The notes under the pieces are model-generated. The model was not told the origin of the DNA and searched no databases. It was given only the letters and a program-made list of their open reading frames with translations. The position numbers and the translations under genes were made by a program. From assembly GCA_027886185.1 (NCBI GenBank), contig WOAB01000040.1:6014001-6078000 (forward strand): a stretch of DNA of 64,000 nt, given 5' to 3'. The stretch is from Rheum nobile (lineage: Eukaryota; Streptophyta; Magnoliopsida; Caryophyllales; Polygonaceae). Of this stretch, positions 1 to 10,457 are shown in pieces (position 1 is the first letter of the stretch; each line of letters starts with the position of its first letter).

Positions 1-163
1 CTTAAAGAAAGACTTGAAAAACATGCAAACACACCCAAAACAAATAGAACATCAAACATTGTCAAATGCCATACCGGGCACATAAACCAGACAACAACAA
101 AAACAACTAGAAGGGATAGACAACTAAGGGAACAAAAGAGGGAAAAGGACATCAGGAAAGCAA

Positions 164-1829
164 TCAAGCATCACTGTGACCAACCGGTTGAGCCGATGCG
201 TGATGAGAAACGAGCGCGCGCACATCTGCCATGAGGAGCGCCTGCTGAGCCACCATATCCTTCACAACTCGACACAGACTCCTCACATCCTTTCCCAGCG
301 AGGGATTCACATTCTGTTCCCCCTCAGAGCTATCAGCTTCAGATCCCACCATTTCCTCAACATCCTCTACAACCCTAGAAGCTGTAGGAGCGCCCTCGAC
401 CTTCACCCAGCCTTCTCTCTCTTGAAGAACAAACTACATTTTGTGCAGATTGCTTGTATTGAAGGGACGGGAGAAGACGCTCACATCTTCCGACGCGTCG
501 TAGACCTTGTGCTACTCCAGAATACTTTTGACGACGCGAGGGAAGGGAAGAGCATGCTGAGTGGTGTTTCGGGCATTGGCCATATGCTGCATCAGAATCA
601 TGGGAAGGCACACGGGCTCCTTTTTCAGCAGAAGGGACAGAAGGACAATGTCCAAGATCAGAAGGCGGTTCCTTTTCTGTCCCCTTGGCGTGATGTTGCT
701 GATGAGGAAGTGGTACAACACTTTGTTGACAGCCGACATCTCGGAGATGTCAAGATCAACACTCCCTGGAGCATCCGTAATCCCTGCAACAGCCAGCACA
801 GCCTCTGAGTAGGGAAAATCTTTTGGCCACCTGCCCTTGGGGTATTCACCATACCTTTCATGAGGAACACCCAGAACCAAGCCCAGCTCAATACTCGAGA
901 ACACATGGATCTCCCCATTCATCTTGTATCTCCCTTAGACAGCATGGGATCGCACCTCCATAGTGAATGTGGAGTAAAACTCCCTCAACAACTCCTCATT
1001 CATCTCCACTTCCTCCACAAACAACCTTCTCCACTTTTGTTCCTCCAAGATGTCAAGCACCCCCTCCAGAAAGTTCTCCTTCAGAAACTCCGGGTCTATC
1101 AGCAGCTCCCTCACCACGGACTTGTGGCTCATATTTTTGACATCGTCGACCGCCACAGCCTTTCCTTTGGCTTTGGCCGGCAGACGACGCTGACTTTGAC
1201 GGATGGGAGCGGTGGACACCTTGGCTTTCTTTGCTCTATTCCCGGAGAGGGGTACCGACTCCTCATCGGAACTCACACTAATCGCCTTCTCAGACTTCTT
1301 CTGAGAGCGGGTCTTCCTCTTTGACGAGCATGCAGTTTTCACCCTGCCGAACGACTTAGGAGCTTTTGGGGACTCCACCACGTCCACTCCCTCTTCGAGC
1401 TCCTTGGAGAGGTCTCGCACCACAGACTGAATTTTTTTCTTGATGGCCAGGTGCTCCTCCACCGTGACCGGGTAGCTCCTCTGTCTCCTTCTCTTTGTGG
1501 TCGGGATGGGTAGGCGAGGAATGTACCTCCTCTGTGTTAGTAGAGGAGATGGCAGTGGGGACGGCAGGAGCGGTGTTAGGGTTAGGGTTTTGTGGTGCGG
1601 GGTCTGTGTTTGGGTTTGTGGGGGCTACGTAGGGGACCATGGCGAGTTGATCCTTGGGTGATGATGGAGGAGGGGTTATGGTGGTGGTCGCCGGAGTGGT
1701 CGATGTGGAAGGTAGGGATTGGTTTATGACGGCGAGGAGAGCAGGATCGGCTCCCATGGCGGTGAGGTTGGAGAGGAGGGTTTGGAGGTTTTCGGCGAAG
1801 TTGCTTGGAAGGTCTGAGTTGGAGGCCAT
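164..1829 (-). pseudogene. Putative plant transposon protein (PF20167-like), broken
   Basis: Read on the minus strand from an ATG at 1829. The N-terminus is Ser/Thr/Pro-rich and low complexity, followed by a Lys/Arg-rich basic stretch (about 1200-1350) and then a conserved block (512-922). That block has the layout of the plant-only family annotated as putative plant transposon protein: INGEI-like start, LGVP, W..F..SEA, a GI/LDIS segment, L..FLISNI.PRG and a run of leucines before LP.ILM.HM. An acidic tail ends at 164. The frame is broken near 1450-1480 (shift), by a TAA at 935-937, and again around 510. Function is unknown. The family travels inside retroelements, and here it lies downstream of a copia gag on the same strand. 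Family assignment is from memory of the motif pattern, not a search. Confidence 0.6.
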
Positions 1830-1930
1830 TTTTTTGAGAGAGGGAGAGCACCGAGAAGACGAGAGACAGAGAGGAGAGAAGATGCTTGAGGAAGACGATA
1901 GAATAGTGAATAGGAAACTTACCCGGAAGT

Positions 1931-1944
1931 CTCAATATATAGCC
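1931..1944 (-). promoter_or_regulatory. Possible TATA box for the transposon protein gene
   Basis: On the minus strand GGCTATATATTGAG lies about 100 bases upstream of the ATG at 1829, a normal plant TATA-to-start distance. It suggests a separate transcript for this ORF, but it could be chance in AT-rich DNA. Confidence 0.3.
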
Positions 1945-1949
1945 CTCAC

Positions 1950-3013
1950 AAAATCTTCAAAAATTTCCAAAGATAACTCCAAATCTGATCTGTTTCCAAG
2001 AGATAATAAGCATAATCTTCCAACTTCCCAAAATATATCCAATATCTCGTCCAAATCCATCCGAGCCGGCCCAATTTATCTTTCCAACTCTCTTCCATCA
2101 AAACAGCCCTAAATGCACGACTCGGCTCAACACAAATTGCCATCATTACAACCTGCAAACACGTCAACTCAACATGTAGGCACATAAGACGAATCGTTTC
2201 CCGCCAATCCAAAAGAGTAGTAAGGTGTGATGCTGGGGGTTAGTTACCAGAGAGGGTACAAAAGACCATCACACCAAAGTATATGAGTTTTTGTGATTGA
2301 ATTTTACATCATGCCTAAGAGGACTCCAGTTGTGGATGATAAGAAGGGGTTCATAGGAGACTTTAAGCATGGTGGTCTGGGTAAGCTGTAGAATCAACTA
2401 TCATTTGGGCTTATGATGAGGGAACAAAACATCAAGTTGATTCTTTTGGTCCGAAATAAAGCTGATTCATGTGACATATGATAATACAGCTGACCATGCA
2501 AGACATCCAGTATTAAGGGAGTGAAAGCACATGATCAAGCAATTCAACAATTAATGCACAAGGAAGCGAATGCATATCAGCCCATGAAAATTCATCTTTC
2601 ACAAATCACCATGTGATCTAGCCAATCATCGAGGAAATACAACAGACAGACATGTAGTTAGGGGAACAAACCAGGCATCGTATGGAACGGAGTGCAGAGT
2701 TCCCCAACAAGTGTCCTAATGAGAAAAATGGCATTTTATCCTTTGTTCCACGAGATTCCATATTCGCCAATCTTTCTCGACACAGTGATGTCTTTTCTAG
2801 ATGTACATGGCACCTGCAATTTTCACACAAGGAATAGATTAGTCAATAAGTTCTTATCCCCATTTTCTTTACCTTTGACACCAGGTCTTTGAGTCTCAAG
2901 TATTCCATGCAGAAGTGAGGTGAGACTCGCTTTGTTCCCTGTCAAGTAACTGACCCTTGAATGAATGAAACACTAGGAACATTCCTCATTTTATCCTGCA
3001 CAGAAAGAGTTAG
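1950..3013 (-). other. Degenerate internal region of the copia element
   Basis: No usable reading frame longer than about 90 codons is seen here. The place where protease, integrase and reverse transcriptase should follow gag holds only stop-rich sequence, so pol is missing or beyond recognition. Confidence 0.5.
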
Positions 3014-4947
3014 TTCTTGCGAACCCAGACAAGCTTATACTTTCTGGGTTTGGGAGCAACATATCTAATCTTAGGAGGTTCAACTTCTATATGCTCCTTA
3101 GTAGTGCGAGCAATCTCCTCATTATGTTGCTTTAGCAGACACTCTTGCTTGTAATGACCAGAATGCCCGCAATACCAACAGACCCTTTGACACTTCAGAT
3201 CTACATACTTGCTCTGTCCTGGCCAAATTGTTTTGTTAGCAATCCTTGAATGAAAATCAATATTATTGGACTTACTGCTTTGGGATTGCTTCAGCCAAAT
3301 TGCATGAGCCTTCTGTCCATGATACCAAGCCTTGCCTTCCTCAGTCGAATTAGAACAGTCTTTGCCTTTGTTCCCTCCGGAGGAACATTCCCCATTTTCT
3401 TTTACAGACTATTTTCCTTCGACTTTGGAGCCTTTTTTCTTAGTGTCATCAACAGGAAGCTTAGGTTGATAGCCAATTCCAAAGTGAGGTACTTCCTTCT
3501 TTTCAGGTTTCTTTTCATTCTTGGCTGCAACAAAGACAATACCTTTTGGCTCGTCCTTCTGTTCCTCACTGAGTTTGGTTAGATCACTAGAAAGTTTTGC
3601 ATTTCCTAGTTTTAACATTAAAGACTCAGCCTCGAGTGAGGAAACAGTGGACTCTAGAGACTTAATCTTTTCAGTGAGTTCTAGACACTCAGAGCATGTG
3701 TTTGAAGAGGAAGATGAACCTTTCTCAAGCGTGAGCACTTTTTCAGCCCAAACCTGATTTTCTTCGATCAGACCTGAGATCGATTCATCTTTCTCTTCGA
3801 GTTGCTCACTGAAAAGACTACTCTCGTGAACGAGATTCTTAATGAGAGAGATCAAGCTTTTTTTAGATTTGCATCTTAAGCTTGATATAAGATCAGATTC
3901 AGTTACCTCATCGTTGATTACCTCTCCCTTTGTCTCGTTTGGAACTTCAACGGCCATTAAGCATACATCCCTGGAATGTGACGAATCTTCGTCATCTGAG
4001 TCTGATTCTCCCCAGGTGGCAACCATTGCTTGCTTCCCTTCATTTGCTGGAGGCATTCCTGCCTTCTTCTTGAAGCAGTTTCTGGCCATGTGTCCCTTGT
4101 TCTGACAGTGGTAACAAACCACATCTTTCATGTCTCTGTTCCCTTCAGAGGAACTGGGCGAGTCCTTGTTCCGAGACCATATCTTCCTCATTGCCCTTGT
4201 GATAAGAGCAACATCTTCATCGCCCATTTGAGACATATCAAATGCCCTTTCCACCTTCAGGGCAATGCTCTTCGCCTTCTCCTCTCCTTTCTTGTTTATC
4301 TTATGGTTATAGACAGAGGCGTTGCTTTCCAGCTTAGCAACCACCTCTTCCATAGTAAGAGTCTTGATGTCTGTTTGAGAGTAGAGGGCAAGAGCAATGG
4401 CATCCCACTGAGTGTTGAAACCTTGCATGAAGTGATGAGTCAACTTCCAGTCTGTCATTGTTTCACCAAGGTACTGAAGCTGACCAACTAGCCCATGGAA
4501 CCTGGAGTAGCACTCTTGAATGTGTTCATCTTTCCCTTGAGAAACTTGGTCGTACTCCTTGATCAGAGAAAAGATCTTGTTCTTCTTCGTGTCTTCATTT
4601 CCTTGATGAAGGCGCTTCAAAGCATCCCAGATCTCCTTAGCAGTTTTGTAGCTCATGATTTTCTTGAGATCTGAGGGAGAAAGAGCCATGTGGAGGATCT
4701 TCTTGGCCCTGTTGTTTTTCTCCGATTTCTTCCAGTCCTCATCGGTGTAGTCGATCTTTGGTTTTGGCTTAGTCTCATCTTTGTCATTCTTGATGACCAA
4801 AGGACCGACTTCTATGACTCTCCAGATCTGTCCGTCGAGGGAACAGATGTGGGACTCGATTTGTTCCACCCACCAATCATACTCACCGGCCTTCAACATT
4901 GGCGGCTTCCAGAATGAATCACCGATTGCATTGCTTGACGACGACAT
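3014..4947 (-). pseudogene. gag: Ty1/copia gag (SIRE/Maximus-like), one in-frame stop
   Basis: The reading frame starts at ATG 4947 and runs 512 codons to a TAG at 3409-3411. The same frame then stays open to a TAA at about 3014, so the gag is about 645 codons with a single nonsense codon. Domains in order: an N-terminal DUF4219/UBN2-type region (FWKPPMLKAGEYDWWVEQI, then LS..DLKKIMS.KTAKEIWDALK), a first CCHC zinc knuckle (CYHCQNKGHMARNC, about 4085-4125), a Ser/Glu-rich coiled-coil-like region, and after the stop a second knuckle (CWYCGHSGHYKQEC, about 3150-3195) and a basic tail. Gag packages element RNA into virus-like particles. The long gag with two knuckles is typical of the SIRE lineage. 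The TAG could be a mutation or, less likely, a readthrough site. No pol follows. Confidence 0.85.
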
Positions 4948-4988
4948 CTTTCCTGCAAGTTCTGTAACGAAAAAAATCTAGAGCACCA

Positions 4989-5002
4989 GGCTCTGATACC
5001 AA
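4989..5002 (-). other. Primer binding site (initiator tRNA-Met type)
   Basis: The minus strand reads TTGGTATCAGAGCC directly after the LTR end. It is complementary to the 3' end of plant initiator tRNA-Met and is the usual primer site of plant copia elements. Confidence 0.9.
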
Positions 5003-5003
5003 T

Positions 5004-5915
5004 TGTTGGATCGTTAGAGTTACATCTGAGGGAACAAAAGCTTTGTTCCCACAGAAGGCACAACGGATTTAAATAGTAAGAAAGATAACAGAACGAACTC
5101 ACGATATATAGTGGAAACCCTGATTAGCAAAACTAGCTTCTCAAGTAAAAACCACTACCTTCAAGCTTCCGCTTGAGAGGATTTTGAAATGCGTACTTGT
5201 CTTATTAATTTCTTGCTCGATTACACTTGTATCCTGGACTTCGACCTCTAAACAACCAGCTAGACTCGAAGCCTCTACTATAACGATGAATTGAACTCAA
5301 CTCTCAAAGACTCACACGCACTTCACCTTCTTTCTCTTCTTTTCTTTTTCTCGCTCAGAGTCGTAAAGTCGTACGTAAGAAAAGAATCCTCACTTCGCTT
5401 AAATACAACACGGCTAAAACCCTAATCAACATAAGATAGGAAATTCTGATAACGGATTACTAAGATATGATTTTGTTTGGAAGATATAATATCACAACCG
5501 GTTATATTAATTAAGGAAGGAGTTCCTTAATTAATCCAACCGATTGGATAACGTTCTTCTCTCTCCAATCGCCTTATCTTAGGAAAGATTCCTAGGATCA
5601 ACACGATCGGGTTTTCTCTCTCCATATCTTCGCGCAATCCGGCTTGATCCTTGGAGCCGAAGTCTTCATCCTCTACCGCGTGGCTTCTTGGTTTGTTTCC
5701 TTAACTCAGCATGCTGGATGACTTCTTTCCTTTTGCAGCCTTGATCTAGTCCGTCACTTCAGTTCCTTGAGAGGTAACAAAGCGCTAAGCAAGCCTTTGT
5801 TTCCTCTGAGATCCTGTGCTGCAAAGCTCCCTGGGATAACTCTTCTTGTCCCTAAAACACTTGGTACACATATTAGTTGAGTGTTTGTAACCATCAAAAC
5901 CTAAGGAATTCAACA
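5004..5915 (-). repeat. 5' LTR of the Ty1/copia element
   Basis: The LTR is 912 bp and starts TGTTGAATTCC and ends CCAACA on the minus strand (TGTTG...CAACA ends), immediately followed by the Met-type primer site. A TATTTAAG box lies near 5400. Near its 3' edge is an almost perfect palindrome (5030-5050), GGGAACAAAAG followed by CTTTGTTCCC. The partner LTR would lie left of the window, so the target duplication cannot be tested. Confidence 0.85.
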
Positions 5916-5961
5916 ATAGGTATAATTGACTGAATATAAATGAAGTGCAAAGTATAAGTTT

Positions 5962-7206
5962 TCAAAAGTGATACGACTTCCAGTGGGTCGTGTTCCATCT
6001 TGGTTGGTTATCTTTTGTGGCCTCTTCGTCTTCTTCTAGTCTGACCTGGGCCATGGCTTTGGCTTGTACATCTTCAAAGCTTCGACACGGGTATTTGGTC
6101 AGCTCGCGATAGAGTTCACTGCCCCTGACCAATCCCCGACGAAAGGCTTCAATAGACGTTGGGACGTCGCAATGCGGGATCGCGACCTTCTCTTTGTTGT
6201 ACTTGTTAAGATAATCTCGTAAGGGCTCATCGTACCTTTGCACGATCCTGTATAGGTCGCTTGATTGTTTTTTCAGTCTTTGACTGCTGGCGAACTAGAT
6301 TTTAAATGAATTGACCAGATCTGTAAACGAAGCGATCTAATCCTGCGACAGATGCATGAACCAAGTTAGTGCGGGTCCTGCGAGGGTCGTGCCAAAACTT
6401 TTGCACATGACCGCTTTGCGATTCCCTCTTGGAATAGAAATAGTCATTAATTTTTGCTTGTAGATAGAAATGTGTTCGTCGGGGTCCCCAGTCCCATCAT
6501 AGTTGGGCATGTTGGGGACATGGAACTTCTTTGAGATCTCGACGCGTGCAATTGCCTATACAAAAGGCGAGTCTTCGTATCCGTCAATTGCCTCTTTCTC
6601 GATTCGCTGCGAGACTCCTGGAATCCGAGCGATGCGGTCATCCAAAGCCTTCATATGCTCGCTGATAGCTTGTTGTATGAAGGCTTGGAGATCCATCGGC
6701 GTGGTGACCCGTGGAGGGACTACTCAAGCCTTTGTGGGCTCTGTCACGGGAATTGGAGCGTTAGTCATGAAAGTACTGACTGGAGGAGTTTGAAACATAC
6801 CAATGGATTGAACGACGCTCTGAGTGATCAGAGCCATGGATATCAAAATTGCCCCATTCATGTTGAGACGTGTTTGGAGGCCTTCGGTGTTGACTACGCG
6901 CCTTGATCCTCTTGGGACCGATGCGGCTGAATTCACCTGCGATTTCAAAAGTTCATTATCACGGATTAGTCGTGTAATTTCAATTTTAGATTGGGTACTT
7001 AGGGTTTCGGTTCTTAGGCGTTGCTGAGCCAGTTCCTCTTGGAGGATGCTCATGCTTTTTGCTAATTCTTTGTTTCGGGTGTCCAAGATGAGCGGATTGA
7101 CGACGTCTTCGGCTTGATTTCCGACTAGGATGACTTGCTCTTCAGCGACGATCACGGGACCCCAGAACTGGCCATGATTGGATGTGGACTTGATCGTTGA
7201 TTGGCT
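5962..7206 (-). pseudogene. gag: Ty3/gypsy gag remnant
   Basis: Minus-strand pieces show a coiled-coil N-terminal region (about 6724-7100, NKELAKSMSILQEELAQQRL) and then a Retrotrans_gag domain (about 5990-6400). The latter has the family signature G.AL.WF, SF.DL...F, DLY.I.QR.DE.LRDYLN.YN.E and a Glu-rich end. Several stops and frame changes lie between the pieces, for example around 6250-6450 and 6560-6720. The domain architecture and primer site suggest the Tat/Ogre side of Ty3/gypsy. The sequence ends at the copia LTR border (5915), consistent with the copia element having inserted into it. Confidence 0.75.
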
Positions 7207-7211
7207 AGATG

Positions 7212-7229
7212 CCCCATAGTGGGCGCTAA
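7212..7229 (-). other. Primer binding site region of the gypsy element
   Basis: The minus strand shows TTAGCGCCCACTATGGGGC right after the LTR end, close to the TTGGCGCC..TGTGGGG pattern of plant Tat-type elements with some decay. Confidence 0.6.
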
Positions 7230-7231
7230 AT

Positions 7232-7731
7232 TGTTTTGGGCGAAAAAGATCGAACCGACCTGAATCGCTTAAGGAAGGGCAACTAGACAACGATAAGATC
7301 AATAATATCTAAATAATCCAAATCAACTTAATAATGGAATAAATGAAACTAATTGAATGTAAAAAGAGCTTATCTCCTCCGGATGGGAGACCAATCGAGT
7401 AGAAAGATTTAGACGTCGGTCGCTTAAATATTCGAATAAGAGATTGAACGAGAGAATTATTCTTGGTAGCGAGAATAACAGTAGAATATAGCTTGAATTG
7501 AGTAAAACTAATAATGTCCGCTACACAAGGATTCTTCTCATATTTATACTATATTTACATATCAAGATCGATTAAAACTGTCTCCTTGATCTCCGGAGGT
7601 TGTTACTTTGCCTACTGACCGGACCGAGATCTCTGGAGGTTGTTACTCTGCCTACTGATCGGACCTTATAGAAGGCAACTTGATTCAAGCTATTGGGCCG
7701 ATCTAATGGGCCGAAAAAACGAGGCCTAACA
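7232..7731 (-). repeat. 5' LTR of the Ty3/gypsy element
   Basis: The LTR is 500 bp with TGTTAGGCC at its start and GCCCAAAACA at its end on the minus strand. It holds a tandem duplication of about 42 bp at about 7585-7669 (CTCCGGAGGTTGTTACT and CTCTGGAGGTTGTTACT). The other LTR is not in the window. Confidence 0.7.
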
Positions 7732-8266
7732 ATATCCGAGCTCTTTTCTTATCCAAACAACTTTTCTTATCCAAACAAAAAAATCTACAATTTTTAATGA
7801 CTTATTAGCCCGAATATAAGTAGTCCAGCCTATTTACTCACGAGGTAAAAAATCATTTTTATACTAGTGTAATCCTTATAGAGGATTACAAATCCGGGGT
7901 ATTACACGAGACACATTCATATCTTTTACAATAAGAGAAGTCCGCATATGATCCGACAACGGGTATGGCTATATATAGCATAAGTCTTTTCTTTTTTCCA
8001 AAGAACTTATGTTATCTTTATACATTAAGGATCAAAATAAAGTTGAATATTTTAGTTTTAACATCATCTTTCAGTTAATTATGTAATGGATGAATTTGAT
8101 TACGTGTGGTATTTTGCAAGATGAAATTGGGTCAAAGTAGAAAGATTGTTAAAATCCAATAGACCGATAAATGAGATAATACATACACGAGCATACATGC
8201 GCTGCAAGTCCAATATATAAACCTATTGAGGTTCTAGAAATCCATTAACAATAGGTCGAATAACCA
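7732..8266. other. AT-rich spacer
   Basis: No gene is seen. It contains a short tandem repeat (7744-7785, CTTTTCTTATCCAAACAA twice) and a nested inverted repeat at about 7864-7904 whose outer arms are GTGTAAT and ATTACAC. The minus strand there reads TGTAATACCCC, the start motif of the Tekay LTRs further right, so a small LTR remnant is possible. Confidence 0.5.
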
Positions 8267-8656
8267 TCTATCTATATCTAATAAAAAGTTAGCATTCTGG
8301 TGTAATCAATGCTCACTTTTAAGACCCTGAAATAATAAAATGGTAATCAGTTTATTTGTTTAATGGGCCATGCCCAACAAATGACACATACCGTGAACAT
8401 TTTATTGAGCCTTGAATGGAAAAATTGTATCCAGATTTAAAATACATGGGCCAAGCAATTGAGGCCCATCAGGTAACCCTTCACCTACAATACCGTTTTG
8501 GCATGAGCTTACAGCTGCAATTACAACAACAAATTAGGCTAACCGTTGGCCTACCCAAACTGATGCAATTACAACAGCCAATTGGGTTGCCACGTCTGCA
8601 ATTATGATGCCGCTCTTTCGCCTGCACAAGCTGCAAACAGTCCATAATGCTTTCCC

Positions 8657-9851
8657 TTAAATAGGGTCCGAATAACCCCAAACACGTTCATAACCATTAC
8701 CTGCCCTCTCACACATCATGGCATCTAAAGATTTTCTGAGCAGTCCAGCAACTGTTGATCCTTGCCCCTCGTCAATGAAAGGGAAAGCGGAAAGCATTGT
8801 TACTGGTCCCAAAATGCATGTAGTTGTAGGCTGATGTATAGTTAGTACACTTGTTTATTTGAGCTGAAATCACATTCAAACCATTATTTTTTATACTGAT
8901 AGAAAGGTTGAGGGTCAAAGAAAAATTCCAGGTCGAAATCTTTATTGTAGCTTAAACATGCAAAATGTCATAATTCAACAAGTATTTGATGAAAATAAAG
9001 TTATAGCTCATTACAAGCTGCTCCTTCATGTCATACAATATTCCTCTTTTATCTTTCTTAGGCACGCCAAATGCTATTGAGCGTGATCGTCCCGTATCCC
9101 TTCTGCTACCACCATCATTAGTGTTTGAATATGGCTGTTTATCTGATAACCCTCCTGAAGATTTCTTCATAATCGTGCCATCTGCCTGGGAAAACAATAT
9201 CAATCAGAATGAAAACGAGTGATTTTGGCTGATACACTAAATAAGGTGGTTGATATAAGAGTAGAAAGTCCAATTTGCACTCAACGTAAGACTAGAGACT
9301 CATTAACATGATAAAACAATCATTCAACATGAACTTCAATTGAGCATTAAACTTTCACTCAGTTGCAATTGCAGGAAAAATTTATAGGACCGTCACTTTC
9401 TTCAATTCAATCCTAGAGAAGCAAATGAAAAGACTGATGTAATTCAATCTTTTGCACTGCATTGCCTTGAATTCACCCAACCAACCAAACGCAGAAAAAG
9501 GTGGATTATGCAACTTCGAAAAAATTGGTAATTCAGTGGTTCTATTATCATCAATTGAAGCAATTCCATTGACCAGAAAAAAACACAATTGGAGTAGAGA
9601 AATCCATAAAACTCCATCAAACAAAGACAACGAAGCTCTCCACCAGAGTACTTTTCGGAATTCGAAGACGAAGCGGATGAGCCTTTCCTTGAAGCTTCGG
9701 TGTTACGATTGGAAGCTGCTTTAATTGAGAAGGAGCACATTACTGGCGGCCGCGCGGAGAGGCAACGCAACGAGAGAGAGGAGAAAGCGGCATTGGAGGA
9801 GCTTAGGGTTGAGAGGAACCAGGAGCTGCAATTGGCGCCCGCCATAGCCAT
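8657..9851 (-). CDS. Three-exon gene or captured gene fragment, plastid-transit-like N-terminus
   Basis: Minus-strand model: exon 1 9851-9644, exon 2 9181-9015, exon 3 8830-8657. All introns are GT-AG and the phases match (1/2, then 0), giving one open frame of about 182 codons ending in TAA at 8657-8659. The N-terminus (MAMAGANCSSWFLSTLSSSN) is rich in Ala and Ser, poor in acidic residues, and followed by Arg/Cys, as in chloroplast transit peptides. The middle is Ser/Gly/Lys-rich and polar (SGGLSDKQPYS). The last exon has a hydrophobic start (CILGPVTMLSAFPF) and then VAGLLRKSLDAM. I do not recognise the family. It lies antisense to the Helitron Rep gene near the proposed Helitron 5' end, as Helitron-captured genes often do. 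It could also be an ordinary host gene if the Helitron starts further right. Splice sites are my reading and unproven. Confidence 0.5.
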
Positions 9852-10457
9852 TCTAGCTCGAAGAAGTGAACCAGATTAGTGAAGAGAGAAGTGGAAGACG
9901 CGATATTTCAGGTTTTCTCACCCTCCTACCCTTATCTTCTACTTCAGAATGGCTAAAAGCCCTTGACATTTTCTGAAATTTGAAGCTACCCCTAAAAATC
10001 TAAAATGAAAGAAAATATTTCCACAGGGAAAAAAAGTGGAAATATTAATATGATAATCTTCATATTATTATTATTAAAAGCTTTTTGAATAGAATTTGGA
10101 GGCAAGGCCTACTTCTACTTATAATATATTATATATTAAAAGTATTAATTTGTATTTGGGAATAAATAACCATTAAACCATTTTCATCATCTTTTCTACA
10201 CAAATGTCACATCAATTTGAGAGTTTCATTTCATCTTTATTTCAATCCATTTTATCTCATTATAATCTATTTTTAAAACTAAATCTATTATACTATAATA
10301 TATACTGTGTAATAGATGTTATTTTATGGATGTCAGTTTTGGAGATTTGTTCTCAATCCATTTGTGGCCAGTGTAGACCTCAACGGATTTAAGTGTGACA
10401 AATGCTGATAATATACAGTCTGCAAACAGAGAAAACTGCCCATGTAATACCAAGTAC
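9852..10457. other. Upstream region of the small gene, AT-rich
   Basis: Nothing coding is supported. A short pyrimidine-rich stretch (about 9910-9950) directly upstream of the ATG at 9851 could be its leader. The rest is AT-rich up to the solo LTR. Confidence 0.4.

Noticed and set aside
8416..8830. Plus-strand frames, including a 38-codon one starting at 8719
   Set aside because: The minus-strand exon 3 here fits a spliced model with two other exons; the plus frames show no domain.
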